Assembly: GCA_026119855.1 (NCBI GenBank)
Contig: JAOWBW010000144.1
Coordinates: 579,350 to 643,349, forward strand
DNA length: 64,000 nucleotides
Reading direction: 5' to 3'
Source of the DNA: Campanula takesimana
Taxonomy: Eukaryota; Streptophyta; Magnoliopsida; Asterales; Campanulaceae
The position numbers and the translations under genes were made by a program. A model generated the notes under the pieces. It had not been told where the DNA came from. It searched no databases and saw nothing but the letters and a program-made list of their open reading frames with translations. The number at the start of each line of letters is the position of its first letter. The stretch's first letter is position 1. This document shows, piece after piece, positions 41,802-55,083 of this stretch.

Positions 41802-43640
41802 TGACATTCCCCCATGTCCCGGGATTTCCTAATAGAACCTCGAACCTGGATGCGCGTGACTAACAAGAAACAAGAACTAACAAGAAACAGGATGACATCT
41901 GCTTATAAAAAACTGACATGATATATATACTCAAGAGTAAGGAGCTAAACTAGCTCACAACACGAGTTCTAGTCAAGAAAATTAAAACCAAACATGATTA
42001 TACACAGCGGAAACATGCCTAGCACATATGCTGGCATTACAAGATGTTTAGAGACAACAAGTACTATACAAGACTGTCTACCCCAAAATAAGGAGTTACA
42101 TAACCCATAATACATCGTCCTCACCAAAATGTAAAAGGACCATGATCCCCAAAAGAATAACCACATGCGTAGTAAGCTCCCAGCTATGTCGAGCCTCACT
42201 GCGCACTATCACTAGCCTTCCTTTGATCTAAGGAAAACAATTAAACAAGGAACGGGGTGAGATAAATCTCAGTAAGCTATTAGATGCAACTACATGACAT
42301 GTTATCATGCAATTCAAGTAGATACTCAAGTAATCATGTATCAAGTATCATCACATAACAAGTATATGAGAGGCTAAGCCAACTCATCAAGTAGCACATA
42401 AGGCTAAGCTAGCACGTTACAAAGGATATTGCTTCCTTCCTTATCCCTCCCAAGAATACCATTGTTGTCGTAGCTTGTATTACTTTTGACAATCACGATC
42501 AATATCAAGAAACTGCTTATGAAGTGTATATAAGAAGACCCGGTAACCAGTGTCATTCCCAAGATCAAGATTCACGAGGTGTTCACGAGTTTAGCATTCA
42601 CTTTTATCAGGCGTATTCCTCTAATAAAGGAAGCTATGCCCTTACTATGGCCTATAGTAAGGGGTCAAGCGCAGATACATAGATCCCCGATTATCACTTT
42701 GGCCCCAGCCTCATGATAAGCGTGAACCTATATACCTCCAAACAAGCAAGGACCAGCTGGACTCACACAAGAGTGCACAAGTAGGTATTTACTTGAACTA
42801 CGGGAGTATAACTAATCCAAAAGTAGTGGACTAGCTCACCAAGAAACATGCTTCAAGTAATCAAGAAGTCACATGATTGTCAAGTAGCTATATGCAATGT
42901 TTGCACATACACATCAAGAACATTCCTCATACACGTTAGTGCTTGTTCATAGCACTTTCTAGTTCATTACCATACACATGTATTGGTGTCAAGTCATGTA
43001 CAAGATTTTATTATCTTGTATTCAAGTCTTAATCCAATTCTTTGGATTTCAAGTCTTAATCCATTTCTTTGGATGTTCAAGTTATGTACAAGATTTTATT
43101 GTCTTATACTTCAAGTTATAATTCAAATCTTTGGACATTCAAGCATGTATAAGAGTTATACATTTTACTCTTACAAGATCTTAATCCTATTCTTAGGATG
43201 TTCAAGCTCAAGACATTGTTCTAATGCCCCTAAGGTGCACAAACATTGGTTTCAAGACAAGCATAACATATTAGTGCTTGTTCATAGCACTTTCAAGACA
43301 TAAAGAAGAGTTGTTACTCTTATACTTAAGTTCTCATTTGAGTTCTATAAGTATTCATGTTCAAGACTAAGTTTTAATTCCCAAAAAGGTATATATACAC
43401 TTGCTAGGACATCTTATACTAAGGCTCTATGCCTTAGGAGGGGTAAAGTTTCATTTCACTTTCGGTTTAAAACACTTTTGTAAAAACAGGGGACCGGGCG
43501 GGCGCTTGCTTCTACCCGGGCGGGCGCTCGGTCTAAGGTTGGCAGGGCAAGCGGGCGCTCGGCGCCAACCAGGCGTGCGCTTAGAGTTCAACAGGGATTT
43601 TTGTACTAAACTGAGGCAAGTAGGCGGGCGCCTGGATGAT
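41802..43640. repeat. LTR fragment at the left end of the chromovirus block, orientation unclear
   Basis: Begins TGACATTCCCCCATGTCCCG and breaks off at 43640 against RNase H. It does not resemble the 600-bp LTR at 55084-55691. The junction CATCCAGGCGCC combines the RNase H codons for His-Pro-Gly with a dyad, so a microhomology deletion is likely. Confidence 0.55.
43492..43635. promoter_or_regulatory. Dyad array in the chromovirus-block LTR (AGGCGCCCGCCT type)
   Basis: Five GC-rich motifs at 43492-43509, 43514-43532, 43549-43566, 43569-43584 and 43621-43635. Reversed, the last reads CCAGGCGCCCGCCT, the same 14-mer as in solo LTR 1, a Copia LTR. Confidence 0.6.
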
Positions 43641-45447
43641 AAAGGATAGTACAATCATGATCCTTCAATTTCTCCATCCATCTACGTTGCCTCATGTTAA
43701 GCTCTTTTTGAGAAAACAAGTACTTCAAGCTTTTATGATCAGTAAAGACTTCAAATTTTGTTCCATACAAGTAATGCCTCCATTTATGCAAAGCAAAAAT
43801 AATCGCAGCCAACTCTAAATCATGAGTAGGATAATTCTTTTCATAAGGAGATAATTTTCGAGAAGCATAAGCTATTACCTTGCCATCTTGCATTAGAACA
43901 CAACCCAATCCTTCTTTAGAAGCATCAGTATAAACCATGAAATTTTCACTTTCACTAGGTAAAGCCAAGACTGGAGCTGTCGTTAAGCGCCTTTTCAACT
44001 CTTGAAAACTTGCTTCACATTTGTCACTCCACTCAAAAGAAATAGCTTTCTGAGTCATATTAGTCAATGAAGTAGCAATCTTGGAGAATCCCTCAATGAA
44101 TCTCTGATAATAACTAGCCAAACCCAAGAAACTACGGATCTCTGTCACTGTAGTTGGCCTCTTCCAGTTTACAACTGCTTCAACTTTGGAAGGATCTACT
44201 ACAATACCAGTAGCAGACACAACATGTCCCAAGAATGAAACCTCTTCTAACCAAAAAGCACATTTGCTGAATTTTGCAAATAATTGTTTCTCACGAAGAA
44301 CTTGCAATACCACTCTGAGATGTTGTTCATGCTCAGCCTGTGATTTAGAATGCACAAGAATATCATCAATGAATACCACCACGAAACAATCAAGATATGG
44401 TTTGAAGATACGGTTCATCAAATCCATAAATACATCTGGAGCATTTGTCAAACCGAATGGCATAACAATAAACTCATAATGCCCATACCTGGTACAGAAA
44501 GCTGTCTTTGGTATATCCTCAGATCTGATTTTCAACTGATGATAACCATTTCTAAAGTCAAGCTTCGAGTATACTATTGAACCCTGAAGTTGATCAAACA
44601 AGTCATCAATATGAGGTAACGGATATTTGTTCTTAATAGTTACCTGATTAAGCTCTCTGTAATCAATACATAATCGCAGAGTCCCATCTTTCTTTCTGAC
44701 AAATAACACTGGTGTACGCCACGGTGATACACTAGGCCTGATAAAGCCCCTTTCAAGTAATTCCTCAAGCTATTTTTTTAACTCTTTCAACTCAGCTGGA
44801 GCTATTCTATAAGGTGCTTTAGAGATTTGTACTGTACCTGGTAATAACTCAATACAGAACTCAAGCTCTCGATCAGGTGGCATGCTATACTCAGAAGAGA
44901 ACATATCTAAAAATTTATACACAACAGGAATATCTTCCATCTTGGGAACAGATAAACTCTTGTCAAGAACACATGCGAGATACCCGGCACAACCACGAGA
45001 TAAAATTTTTCTAGCTTTTAAAGCAGAAATAACACGTATATCATACATAGGCCTATCACCTTCAAAGGTAAAATTAGGCAAACCAGATATAGAAAAAGTT
45101 ACTACTTTTCTATGACAATCAACAGATGCATGATGCACATAAAGCCAATCCATGCCAAGAATCACGTCAAAGTCCCTTATAGGTAACACGACTAGGTCAG
45201 CAAGAAGGGCATGATCACCCACAAGAACTTCACATTTCTTATAGACCTCAGAAGCAAACAAGCAATCTCCCATAGGGGAAGATACTTCTAGCACATAAGG
45301 CATAGAATCAGGAAGAACATGCAAATGCGACACAAAATGAGATGCCACATAAGAATGAGATGAGCCTGGATCTATCAGGACTCGCGCTCTCATACTAGAA
45401 AGTAATATATAACCGCAGAAGACTCAGCTACACCCTGCTGATCTAGA
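43641..45447 (-). pseudogene. pol: Chromovirus protease, RT and RNase H, one nonsense codon
   Basis: The frame from 45393 downward holds the aspartic protease motif VLIDPGSSHSYV (Pro at the usual Ser/Thr place, seen in related elements), RT with the metal-binding FIDDILVHSKS, and RNase H (VYTDASKEGLGCVLMQDGK, FTDHKSLKYLF) up to YHPG at 43640. TAG at 44772-44770, where Gln fits, separates protease from RT. A frameshift just upstream of 45393 precedes the link to gag beyond Copia 2. Integrase is lost at the junction with the dyad-bearing LTR. Confidence 0.85.
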
Positions 45448-45453
45448 GAAAAC

Positions 45454-46937
45454 TGTTAGTAGTGGTGCCCTAGGCACGTTTTATAAACGTTGTAATTGTT
45501 ATCATTTATTTCATATCAATAAAGAGATGTTTTGATTATTATTGTTGTTCATGTTTACTTATAATAATCTCCGTCCCTAGTACTTGTTAAGCACTAGTAT
45601 AAAGGCTAAATAATCATGAGATGATCATGTTAGATTTATGGGTACTTGTTTGGAACAAGGTACTGGACATGACCCGCTGTATGAGATTTATGTCATGGTC
45701 TATGTCGTACATATATCTCATATTAGTTATATCATTGGAATCCTTAGACATGAAGTTATTATAGTCTTCCACTTGATGAACATTATGTTTGACATATTCA
45801 AACGCTACCTTTAACCGGGTAGTTATAAAGATTGGCATAATCGGATTCACGTAGGGAAGAATAATAAGCTGAATGGATTTGTCCCTCTTCGGAGAGATCT
45901 CAAGCTTAGGCCTCTCGTAGGAATAATGTTGATGAAAATGTTCGGCCGGACTCAAATGAATTGATTAGATCAATGTCATTTGGATTATCAACATATTCGG
46001 AATCGAGGAAGTATTGAACAAAGACAAGTTGACCGTTTGACCATGACTTGTGTTCAATGAGATCGTGGATAAAGGGATTATGACATGTTCTAAAGGAATG
46101 CGAACTTGTATCTAGTTATACTATTTGGGTAGGTATGACGGTTTGCTAGAACCTAATCATATCTTATGGTTTCATGTTTGAACCAATTGCCAACTTAGTA
46201 TGATCCTAGAGGGTCACACACAATAGAACGAATCTTAAATAAGGACTTTATTGGAATTTGGAAATTGGGGAAATCTGGGGAAAGTGTGCGACCGCACAAA
46301 AGGGCTTGGGCGGCCGCACAGTTTAGCTCAGAAAGTACCAGAAACCTTCCAGATAGATGTGCGACCGGACAAGGGTTTTGGGCGGCCGCACACCATATCG
46401 GGACTGGTTTCCTAATTTGTTTTGGAAAAGAATTTTGGACGGGTTTAAACACAAGTTTCCTATTTGGAATAGGTCTAACTTGTATATAAACAGCCAAATT
46501 CAGGCCAGAACATATGATAGCTTGTGTGCAAGTCTCCAAAGGGTTTGGGAGAGTTTTATTTTGTTCTAAGACATCCTAGATTGAAGAACAAAATAATACA
46601 CAAATAAAATTCCATATAGTTCATATTGATTGTGAAAACGTGTTTCACAATTTTGGTCTAGCAACCAAGATCAAGTGTTCTTGATATTCGTTCGTGGTGT
46701 GGATACCGCTAGAGGGTGAAGCCTATCATCTTCGAGTTCGTGTTCTTACTTGTTCGTGATTAAAGTTTCAAATTCTCCACCAAGTTCAAAGACCAAATTC
46801 AAAGCCATCAAGGGTTAGTTTTCTTGTATTCATATTGAAAGTATTTGATCTAATCATATGAATGGATCTATGGGCTTTGGGTTTCATAAAATTTTAAATG
46901 CTAATTTCCGCTGCGCATGTTACTACGAAACCAAACA
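45454..46937 (+). repeat. Copia 2 5' LTR
   Basis: TGTTAGTAGTGG to CCAAACA. TATA box TATATAAA at 46493-46500, dyads just upstream. Inverted ends are imperfect compared with TGTTGG...CCAACA in the other copies. Confidence 0.94.
46285..46393 (+). promoter_or_regulatory. Dyad array in Copia 2 LTR (TGTGCG-AC-CGCACA type)
   Basis: TGTGCGACCGCACA at 46285-46298, GGGCGGCCGCACA at 46308, TGTGCGACCGGACA at 46358 and GGCGGCCGCACAC at 46381; 100-205 bp upstream of TATA. The 3' LTR copy is at 53310-53418. Confidence 0.7.
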
Positions 46938-46938
46938 G

Positions 46939-46953
46939 TGGTATCAGAGCCCC
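46939..46953 (+). other. Copia 2 primer binding site
   Basis: TGGTATCAGAGCCCC, matching the 3' end of initiator tRNA-Met, one base behind the LTR. Confidence 0.93.
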
Positions 46954-48503
46954 GTTCATGTTGATTATTTCAATACTTAGATCATGTAGTGTGTATATAA
47001 ATTGTTTATGTGCCTAACATGATATGAATATTGGATACATGATGTTTATGTGTTATGTGATTTTATGTGGTTTATTGTCTTGCAACTTTAATCGCATGAT
47101 TCAATCGCAATAAATATTATGATGGATTCTGAATTGTTTGATTATTAATTCTGATTGGATCATGATTTTAATAATCGGGGAAAAACAATTTTGAGACAAA
47201 TTTTCGAACTTTAAAATTGCCTTCTGATCATCCTGTGCGACCGCACAAAATCACGTGGGTGGCCGCACATGTTTGGGCGACCGCACAGTGATTTCTAGGC
47301 GGCCGCACAAAGCAATCAGAATGCTGATTCTTTTTGCTTTTTGATCAGTTTTGGAATTTTCAAAAGGTACCAACCAAACCAGTAACAGAACCAGGCCAGA
47401 CCTGCTGATCTGGAATGGGTTTTGGGTAGTTGGTTTGGGTGTGGATCTTGGGGTTTGATTTTCCTATTTGTTTTAGTCTTGTGACTCTAAGATTGGTTCA
47501 AGGTTTGGATGGCTAATCTACGTTCATCGAGATTATGTTTCCCAAACTTGATCGCAATCAAAGCTTCAAAGATAAAACGAAGTTAGAATTATGAAGAGTT
47601 CATAATTGCTAAAATTGAGAAACAAAGTTCTTGATTCAATGATTGGAGATCCATGTGGAATTGTGGATGTAATTGGCCTACGTTCAACGAGACCATCTAT
47701 TGCTTAGTTTCGGCCACATGGACTACTTTCTTGGTTTATTGAATTAGTGCGGAATTGTGGATGCCTTATGGCTTAGTTTCGGCCGCACTTCTTGTTGTCT
47801 TGATTTGGAGATAATAACCAAAGTTGAAATAGTCTCATCCTTATAATCATAGAGAAACTAATGACACATAAATATTATGCTTAAATTAATGGAGATTAAT
47901 TTAGTAGCTAAACTTGATGCGTAACATGTTTATATTATGTGCTCATAAATGTGTTGTATGCTATATGTTATGAACCTTCAAAGAAAGTTTTAAGTCCTTT
48001 GTTACCATGCCATGATTAAAACACTTGTTAATACATGGGTGAATTTAATGTAGACCCTCCCTAGCGAGATGCATTGACTTTATTAATGTATGAGCAAGAT
48101 AGATAATGTGGGCACGCCCTAGTGAGGCACATTAACTATACGTTCAAAATGGTTAGACTTAATTGGGCTTCAAAACAGTTTTGAGCCTAGGCAAAGATGA
48201 GATTTAACATGCTTTTTGAAATATGATTTCTTAAAGAATCTCATAAAAAGGAACTAAGAGTCATATGAGATATGATTGACAAGAGTTGTCTACCTAATTA
48301 ATTTGATTTTGTGTAATCCGCCTTAGCGGACTTAAAATTAAATTAAAGCGGGATTTTAACCCATTTAAATTATATTATACATTGGATGTATAAAAAGGTT
48401 ATATAATTTAGTGGGAGTATTTTTGTTTGAAAAATACATTGTTTATTTCTTTAATGAAAATTGGTACTTATTAAATTTTGGAAATTTTGCATATTTGTAG
48501 ATA
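46954..48503 (+). other. Copia 2 leader with a second dyad array
   Basis: Long AT-rich leader without an ORF. At 47234-47310 it holds four dyads of the same type as the LTR (TGTGCGACCGCACA, GGTGGCCGCACA, GGGCGACCGCACA, GGCGGCCGCACA). Confidence 0.75.
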
Positions 48504-49691
48504 ATGACTACTAACACTCAATCAATTTCGTTGCGATCGATTCTTGAGAAGGATAAGCTCCAAGATAATGGTACTAACTTTATGGATTGGATCCGTAGCC
48601 TAAGAATTGTTCTAAGGCAAGAAGATAAGTTGTACATTCTCGATGGGCCACTTCCTGCTGAACCAGAACCTACTGCCCCTAGGGCAGAAAGAGACAGTTA
48701 CAAGAAACATCGTAATAATTCTAGAGATGTAAGCTGTCTCATGCTTGCTACCATGTGCTCAAAACTCCAATAAAGTTTGGAACATTTGGAAGCCTATGAG
48801 ATAGGCGTGGAGTTAAGAGCCATGTTTCAAGAGCAAGCTAGGCAAGAGAGGTACAAGACCATTGTTGCATTCACTACTTGCAAAATGAATGAAGGGCAAC
48901 AAGTGAGTCCTCACATCCTGAAAATGAAAGGTTATGTAGAGCACCTTGAGAAACTTGGCTCTCCAATCCCATTGGAGCTAGCCACGGATCTCATTCTTAA
49001 TTCATTTCCTAAAAGTTATAATCAGTTTGTGATGAATTATACCATGCATGGAATGGATAAGAATCTCTCCGAGTTGCATGGGATGCTTAAAACTGCGGAG
49101 ATGAAGATTGCGGAGAAAGGTTCTCCCGTGCTCTTGGTTCATGATGGGAAGAAGGCTAGTGCCAAAGGAAAGGGTAAGAAAGTTGTCAAGCCTAAGATAA
49201 GCAAGGCAAAGGTTGCCAAGGCTTCTGAGGCAAAACCCGATTCACAAAAGGATGCAATCTGTTTCCATTGTCAAGAAATTGGTCATTGGAAACGTAATTG
49301 CAAGGCTTTCTTGGAAGAGCAAAAGAAGAAGAAGGGCAGCAAGGCTGCGTCGACTTCAGGTATCTATATGATAGATATTCTCCTTTCTACCACTGATTCT
49401 TGGGTATTGGATACTGGATGTGGTTCTCACATTTGTTTAAATGTGCAGGGTCTAAAGAATAGGAGACTACTTAAAGAGGGTGAAGTAGACCTACGCGTGG
49501 GGAATGGAGCAAGAGTTGCTGCATTAGCCGTAGGGACTTATGAAGTCACTTTACCTTCCGGATTAATTCTTGTTTTGAACAATTGTTATTATGTTCCGGA
49601 TTTAAGTAGAAATATTATTTCAATTTCTTGTTTGGATAATGAAGGATTTAAGTTTCTTATTGAGAATAAGAAATTTTTTCTATTTATTTAA
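48504..49691 (+). pseudogene. gag: Copia 2 Gag and protease, one stop and one frameshift
   Basis: ATG at 48504. The Gag follows the UBN2 type (FMDWIRSLRIVLRQEDKL near residue 25). TAA at 48771-48773 interrupts it, probably replacing Lys. A Lys-rich linker leads to the zinc knuckle CFHCQEIGHWKRNC, then the protease motif SWVLDTGCGSHICLN. The frame is lost at a T run near 49674-49679, two bases too long, where pol continues in another frame. Gag coats the RNA, and the protease would cleave the polyprotein. Confidence 0.88.
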
Positions 49692-52464
49692 ATGATGTGC
49701 TTTATGGTATTGCTAATTCATTTAATGGACTTTATGTCTTGGATGTCAAGAATGAAAATAATGAAAATGTCTATCATATAAATAAGAAATCTAAACCTAA
49801 TGATGTAAATCATTCTTGTTTGTGGCATTGCCGTCTTGGTCATATTAATGAGAAGCGTATCTCAAAACTCCATGGGGACGGTCTCTTGGGTTCATGTGAC
49901 CTTGGGTCATACGATACTTGTGAGTCGTGTCTTCTTGGAAAAATGACTAAGACACCTTTTACCAAGCTAGGTGAAAGGGCAAGCGACTTATTGGGGTTGA
50001 TACATTCCGATGTATGCGGACCATTAAGTAGCAATGCTAGGGAGGATTTCAATACTTCATAACCTTCACTGATGATTATAGTAGATTTGGGTATGTTTAC
50101 CTAATGAAACATAAAAGTGAAGCATTTGAGATATTTAGAATATTTCAAAATGAAGTAGAAAAACAACTTTGCAAAAGTATTAAGGCACTTCGATCAGATC
50201 GAGGTGGAGAATACTTGAGTCATGAATTTGATGATCATCTAAAGAATTATGGAATAGTTTCACAATTGACTCCACCCGGAACACCACAATGGAATGGCGT
50301 GTCCGAGAGGAGAAATCGGACTTTGTTAGACATGGTTCGATCAATGATGAGTCAAGTTGATCTTCCAATATCCTTTTGGGGTTACGCTCTAGAAACCGCT
50401 GCTTTTACACTAAATCAAGTTCCAACTAAATCGGTTCCAAAGACTCCATATGAGATGTGGAACGGAAAGAAACCTAGTTTGTCTTTCTTGAGGATTTGGG
50501 GTTGTGAAGCTTTTGTCAAAAGACTTGTCTCCGACAAACTAGCACACAAATCTGATAAATGTATCTTCGTGGGATATCCTAAGGAAACTAAAGGATATTA
50601 CTTTTACAACCGAGAGGACAACAAAGTGTTTGTTGCCCGAACTGGTGTCTTTCTAGAGAAAGAGTTTCTCTCCAAAGAAATCAGTGGGAGTAAAATAAAT
50701 ATTGAAGAGATTCGAGACCCAGAATATGACATTGAACCAATAGTGGAACAAGAACAAGAACCACAAGGAGTTGTGGAACCTGTTCAAAATACACAAGCGA
50801 CTCGTAGATCTACTAGGTTATAATCCGAGCCCGAGAGATATGGATTTCTCGTAACGGATAATAATGAGATGGAAATCATTGAGAATGATGAACCGTCAAC
50901 CTACCAAGAGGCGATCTCTTCTCCTGATTCAGATAAGTGGCTTGGAGCCATGGAATCTGAATTGCAATCCATGCAAGACAATCAAGTTTGGAACTTGATT
51001 GATGCGCCCGAAGGTGTAAAAACCATAGGATGCAAATGGGTCTTCAAGAAGAAGACTTACATGGATGGGAAGGTGCATACTTACAAAGCTAGGCTTGTAG
51101 CGAAAGGGTATAGGCAAGTTCATGGTATTGACTATGATGAGACCTTTTTACCCGTAGCAATGATCAAGTCTATAAGAATTTTGCTTGCCATTGCCGTATA
51201 TCATGACTATGAAATATGGCAAATGGATGTCAAAACCGCTTTCCTAAATGGAAAACTACAAGAGGATGTGTATATGACACAACCAGAAGGTTTTGAACAG
51301 AATTCTAAGGTATGCAAATTGCAGAGATCTATCTATGGATTGAACCAAACTTCAAGGAGTTGGAATCTACGTTTTCATGAATCGGTCAAAGAGTTTGGTT
51401 TCATCAAGAACGAAGATGAGCCTTGTGTATACAAGAAGATTAGTGGGAGCATAGTGCTATTCCTTATTTTATACGTGGATGGCAAATTACTCATTGGAAA
51501 CGGTATTCCTACACTTCAGTCCATGAAGACTTGGTTAGGAAAATGCTTCGCAATGAAAGATATGGGTGAAGCCGCATATATACTTGGCATTAAGATCTAT
51601 AGAGATAGATCAAGGAGGCTACTTGGTTTAAGCCAAAGTACATACATTGACAAGGTCATTAGAAGATTCCGAATGGAAAATTCTAAAAGAGGAACCTTAC
51701 CAGTGTTACATGGAGTTTCTCTAAGCAAGACTCAAGGTCCTAAGACAAAAGATGAGCGTGAGAAAATGAATGATGTTCCATATGCTTCGGCAATTGGGTC
51801 CATCATGTATGCCATGATTTGTACTAGGCCGGATGTATCTTATGCTTTAAGCATGACAAGTAGATACCAATCCAACCCCGGTGAAAATCACTGGATGGCT
51901 GTAAAAGCGATTCTTAAGTACTTGAGAATAACTAAAGATTCGTTTTTGGTCTATGGAGGAATGGAAGATGATCTCGTGGTAAATGCTTACACGGATGCAA
52001 GCTTCCAAACCGACAAAGATGATAGTCGATCGCAATCGGGTTTTGTGTTTATGTTAAATGGTGGAGCGGTAAGCTGGAAGAGTTCCAAGCAAAGTACAAC
52101 CACTGATTCTACAACAGAAGCTGAGTATATTGCTGCATCGGATGCTGCAAAGGAAGCTGTTTAGATTAAGAAGATCATCACTGAACTTGAAGTGCTTCCT
52201 AGTATTGCTAATCCAATAGACCTTTATTGCGATAATAATGGTGCTATTTCTCAAGAAAAGGAACCGAGAGCACATCATAAATCCAAACACATACTTAGGC
52301 GTTTTCATATCATTCGAGAAATCGTTGATAGGGGAGACGTAAATATATGCAGAGTACCTACTAATGACAATGTTGCGGACCCGCTAACAAAGGGACTTCC
52401 ACAAGCTAAACGTGAAGGTCATGTTAGGTCCATGGGTATTAGATACATGGGAGATTGGGCCTAG
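49692..52464 (+). pseudogene. pol: Copia 2 integrase, RT and RNase H, broken
   Basis: Integrase has its HHCC finger (HCRLGH..., CESCLLGK) at about 49820-49950 and the catalytic Asp in HSDVCGP, Asp in RSDRGGEYLS and Glu in GVSERRNR. One base is lost near 50042, TAA at 50821 and TAG at 52162 (for Trp) cut the frame. RT carries YVDG where Copia RTs have YVDD, so one metal-binding Asp is gone. RNase H ends in the usual DPLTKGLP segment and stop at 52464. The polyprotein resembles tobacco TNT1-94 annotation in style; I do not assign a lineage. Confidence 0.9.
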
Positions 52465-52467
52465 GGC

Positions 52468-52478
52468 AAGTGGGAGAT
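52468..52478 (+). other. Copia 2 polypurine tract
   Basis: AAGTGGGAGAT directly before the 3' LTR; the same tract precedes the Copia A LTR at 32726-32736. Confidence 0.85.
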
Positions 52479-53962
52479 TGTTGGTAGTGGTGCCCTAGGC
52501 ATGTTTTATAAACGTTGTAATTGTTATCATTTATTTCATATCAATAAAGAGATGTTTTTATTATTATTGTTGTTCATGTTTACTTATAATAAAATCCGTC
52601 CCTAGTACTTGTTAAGCACTAGTATAAAGGCTAAATGATCATGAGATGATCATGTTAGATTTATGGGTACTTGTTTGGAACAAGGTACTGGACATGACCC
52701 GCTGTATGAGATTTATGTCATGGTCTATGTCGTACATATATCTCATATTACTTATGTCATTGGAATCCTTAGACATGAAGTTATTATAGTCTTCCACTTG
52801 ATGAACATTATGTTTGACATATTCAAACGCTACCTTTAACCGGGTAGTTATAAAGATTGGCATAATCGGATTCACGTAGGGAAGAATAATAAGCTGAATG
52901 GATTTGTCCCTCTTCGGAGAGATCTCAAGCTTAGGCCTCTCGTAGGAATAATGTTGATGAAAATGTTCGGCGGGACTCAAATGAATTGATTAGATCAATG
53001 TCATTTGGATTATCAACATATTCGGAATCGAGGAAGTATTGAACAAAGACAAGTTGACCGTTTGACCATGACTTGTGTTAAATGAGATCGTGGATAAAGG
53101 GATTATGACATGTTCTAAAGGAATGCGAACTTGTATCTAGTTATACTATTTGGGTAGGTATGACGGTTTGCTAGAACCTAATCATATCTTATGGTTTCAT
53201 GTTTGAACCAATTGCCAACTTAGTATGATCCTAGAGGGTCACACACAATAGAACGAATCTTAAATAAGGACTTTATTGGAATTTGGAAATTGGGGAAATC
53301 TGGGGAAAGTGTGCGACCGCACAAAAGGGCTTGGGCGGCCGCACAGTTTAGCTCAGAAAGTACCAGAAACCTTCCAGATAGATGTGCGACCGGACAAGGG
53401 TTTTGGGCGGCCGCACACCATGTCGGGACTGGTTTCCTAATTTGTTTTGGAAAAGAATTTTGGACAGGTTTAAACACAAGTTTCCTATTTAGAATAGGTC
53501 TAACTTGTATATAAACCGCCAAATTTAGGCCAGAACATATGATAGCTTGTGTGCAAGTCTCCAAAGGGTTTGGGAGGGTTTTATTTTGTTCTAAGACATC
53601 CTAGATTGAAGAACAAAATAATACACAAATAAAATTCCATATAGTTCATATTGATTGTGAAAACGTGTTTCACAATTTTGGTCTAGCAACCAAGATCAAG
53701 TGTTCTTGATATTCGTTCGTGGTGTGGATACCGCTAGAGGGTGAATCTTATCATCTTCGAGTTCGTTTTCTTACTTGTTCGTGATTAAAGTTTCAAATTC
53801 TCCACCAAGTTCAAAGACCAAATTCAAAGCCATCAAGGGTTAGTTTTCTAGTATTCATATTGCAAGTATTTGATCTAATCATATGAATGGATCTATGGGC
53901 TTTGGGTTTCATAAAATTTTAAATGCTAATTTCCGCTGCGCATGTTACTACGTAACCCAACA
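52479..53962 (+). repeat. Copia 2 3' LTR
   Basis: TGTTGGTAGTGG to AACCCAACA, 1484 bp, dyads at 53310-53418 and TATATAAAC near 53509-53516. Confidence 0.94.
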
Positions 53963-54950
53963 CAAATACTCGACCCTGAACTTTAGGTCGACCCCCACTA
54001 TCTCTCTTAGTACCTGAGGCCTGTTGACTTGTACCCCCAACTTGACTTCCTTTGCCTTTAGGACAATTCTTGATAAAGTGCCCTGTTTCCCCACAAGATA
54101 AACATTTTCCTTGCTTTAGCCAACACTTGTCTTCAGAATGGCCTTCTTTCAAGCAATAACCACACACTTTACTGGGACCTTGGACTGTTGTCTTAGAACC
54201 AGTTGATACACTACCTTTACTTTCAGAGGGTTGTCGAAATTGACGATCTTGGCGGCTAGATTTACCACCCTTAGAACCAGATCCCTGTGCTTTCTCTGAA
54301 ACACGACCTGTCATGATTGTTCCCGACTTCACTTTGTGTTCTTCAATGTCATTCTCAATGCCATAAGCCCTCTCCACTGCTTGTTGATAACTAGTAAGCT
54401 GTAGAGAAAGAAGTTGCTTCCTGTACTCAGTCTTCAACCCCTTCACAAACCTCTGTGCCTTCTTTGTTTCATTCGGAACTAAGTGATCACAATACCTAGC
54501 CAATTATGTGAACTTGGTTGAGTATTGCCCCACTGTCAAGCTTCCCTGCTCCAGATTAAGAAATTCCATCTCTTTTCTGTCTTGGACCACTGCTGGAATG
54601 AACTCTGACTTGAATGCTTTCAGAAAATTCTCCCAAGTCTGTGGTACCCCTTCCAGTTCCCAGCTTTTATTCAACACTGGCCACCAATGTTCAGCAGCTT
54701 TCTCAAGTTTAAAGGTTGCAAATGTTACCTTATCACCTCCTGCACATCTCAAGGTTATAAAGATCTTTTCTATACTTTCAATCTACTCTTCTGCCTTCTT
54801 AGCATCAGGTTCCCCGTCAAAACTACGAGGTTTCAACTTAAAAAACTTTGTAAGTCGATTAGGATAATCCCAGTCTATATTATCAACCATCTTTTCTTGA
54901 GGAGTTATAGATCTCAGCTGATTACTGCCACTAGTTCCTTCAGAACTCAT
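53963..54950 (-). pseudogene. gag: Chromovirus Gag with two zinc knuckles, two nonsense codons
   Basis: ATG at 54950 (MSSEGTSGSNQLRS). The capsid part has the classic AEHWW and WENFLKAFKSEF patterns. Near the C-terminus are CGYCLKEGHSEDKC and CLSCGETGHFIKNC, both CX2CX4HX4C. TAG near 54786 (where Trp fits) and TAA at 54506-54504 (Gln) break a frame otherwise shared from 54950 to Copia 2. The product would bind and package the element RNA. It continues into the protease beyond Copia 2. Confidence 0.87.
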
Positions 54951-55072
54951 TGTACCTGTAGGTAAATACTCGGTGTTAATAACACCCCAAGACTAACCCA
55001 TACCTAGGCCATAGACCCTATCCAGACTTAGAGCAAACCAAGGTAGCTAAACAGGGTAGCTAAACCAGGGTA

Positions 55073-55083
55073 GCTCTGATACC
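55073..55083 (-). other. Chromovirus primer binding site
   Basis: GGTATCAGAGC on the minus strand, tRNA-iMet type, apparently missing its first T. Confidence 0.75.

Larger units (their letters stand above)
45454..53962 (+). mobile_element. Copia 2: full-length Ty1/Copia element inside the chromovirus
   Basis: Two LTRs of exactly 1484 bp with some twenty differences by eye, tRNA-iMet primer binding site, 1.5-kb leader, gag-protease-integrase-RT-RNase H and polypurine tract. It interrupts the chromovirus between gag and protease. Flanks AAAAC and CAAAT agree at three of five bases, so the target duplication is blurred. Same family as both solo LTRs. It is young but dead, with stops, frameshifts and an altered RT active site. 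Confidence 0.93.

Noticed and set aside
43389..43400. TATA box serving the 43492-43635 dyads
   Set aside because: GTATATATAC reads alike on both strands and the LTR orientation is unclear, so I do not count it in the dyad-to-TATA pattern.
45449..53967. Five-base target duplication for Copia 2
   Set aside because: AAAAC and CAAAT share only three bases in register, so not claimed.
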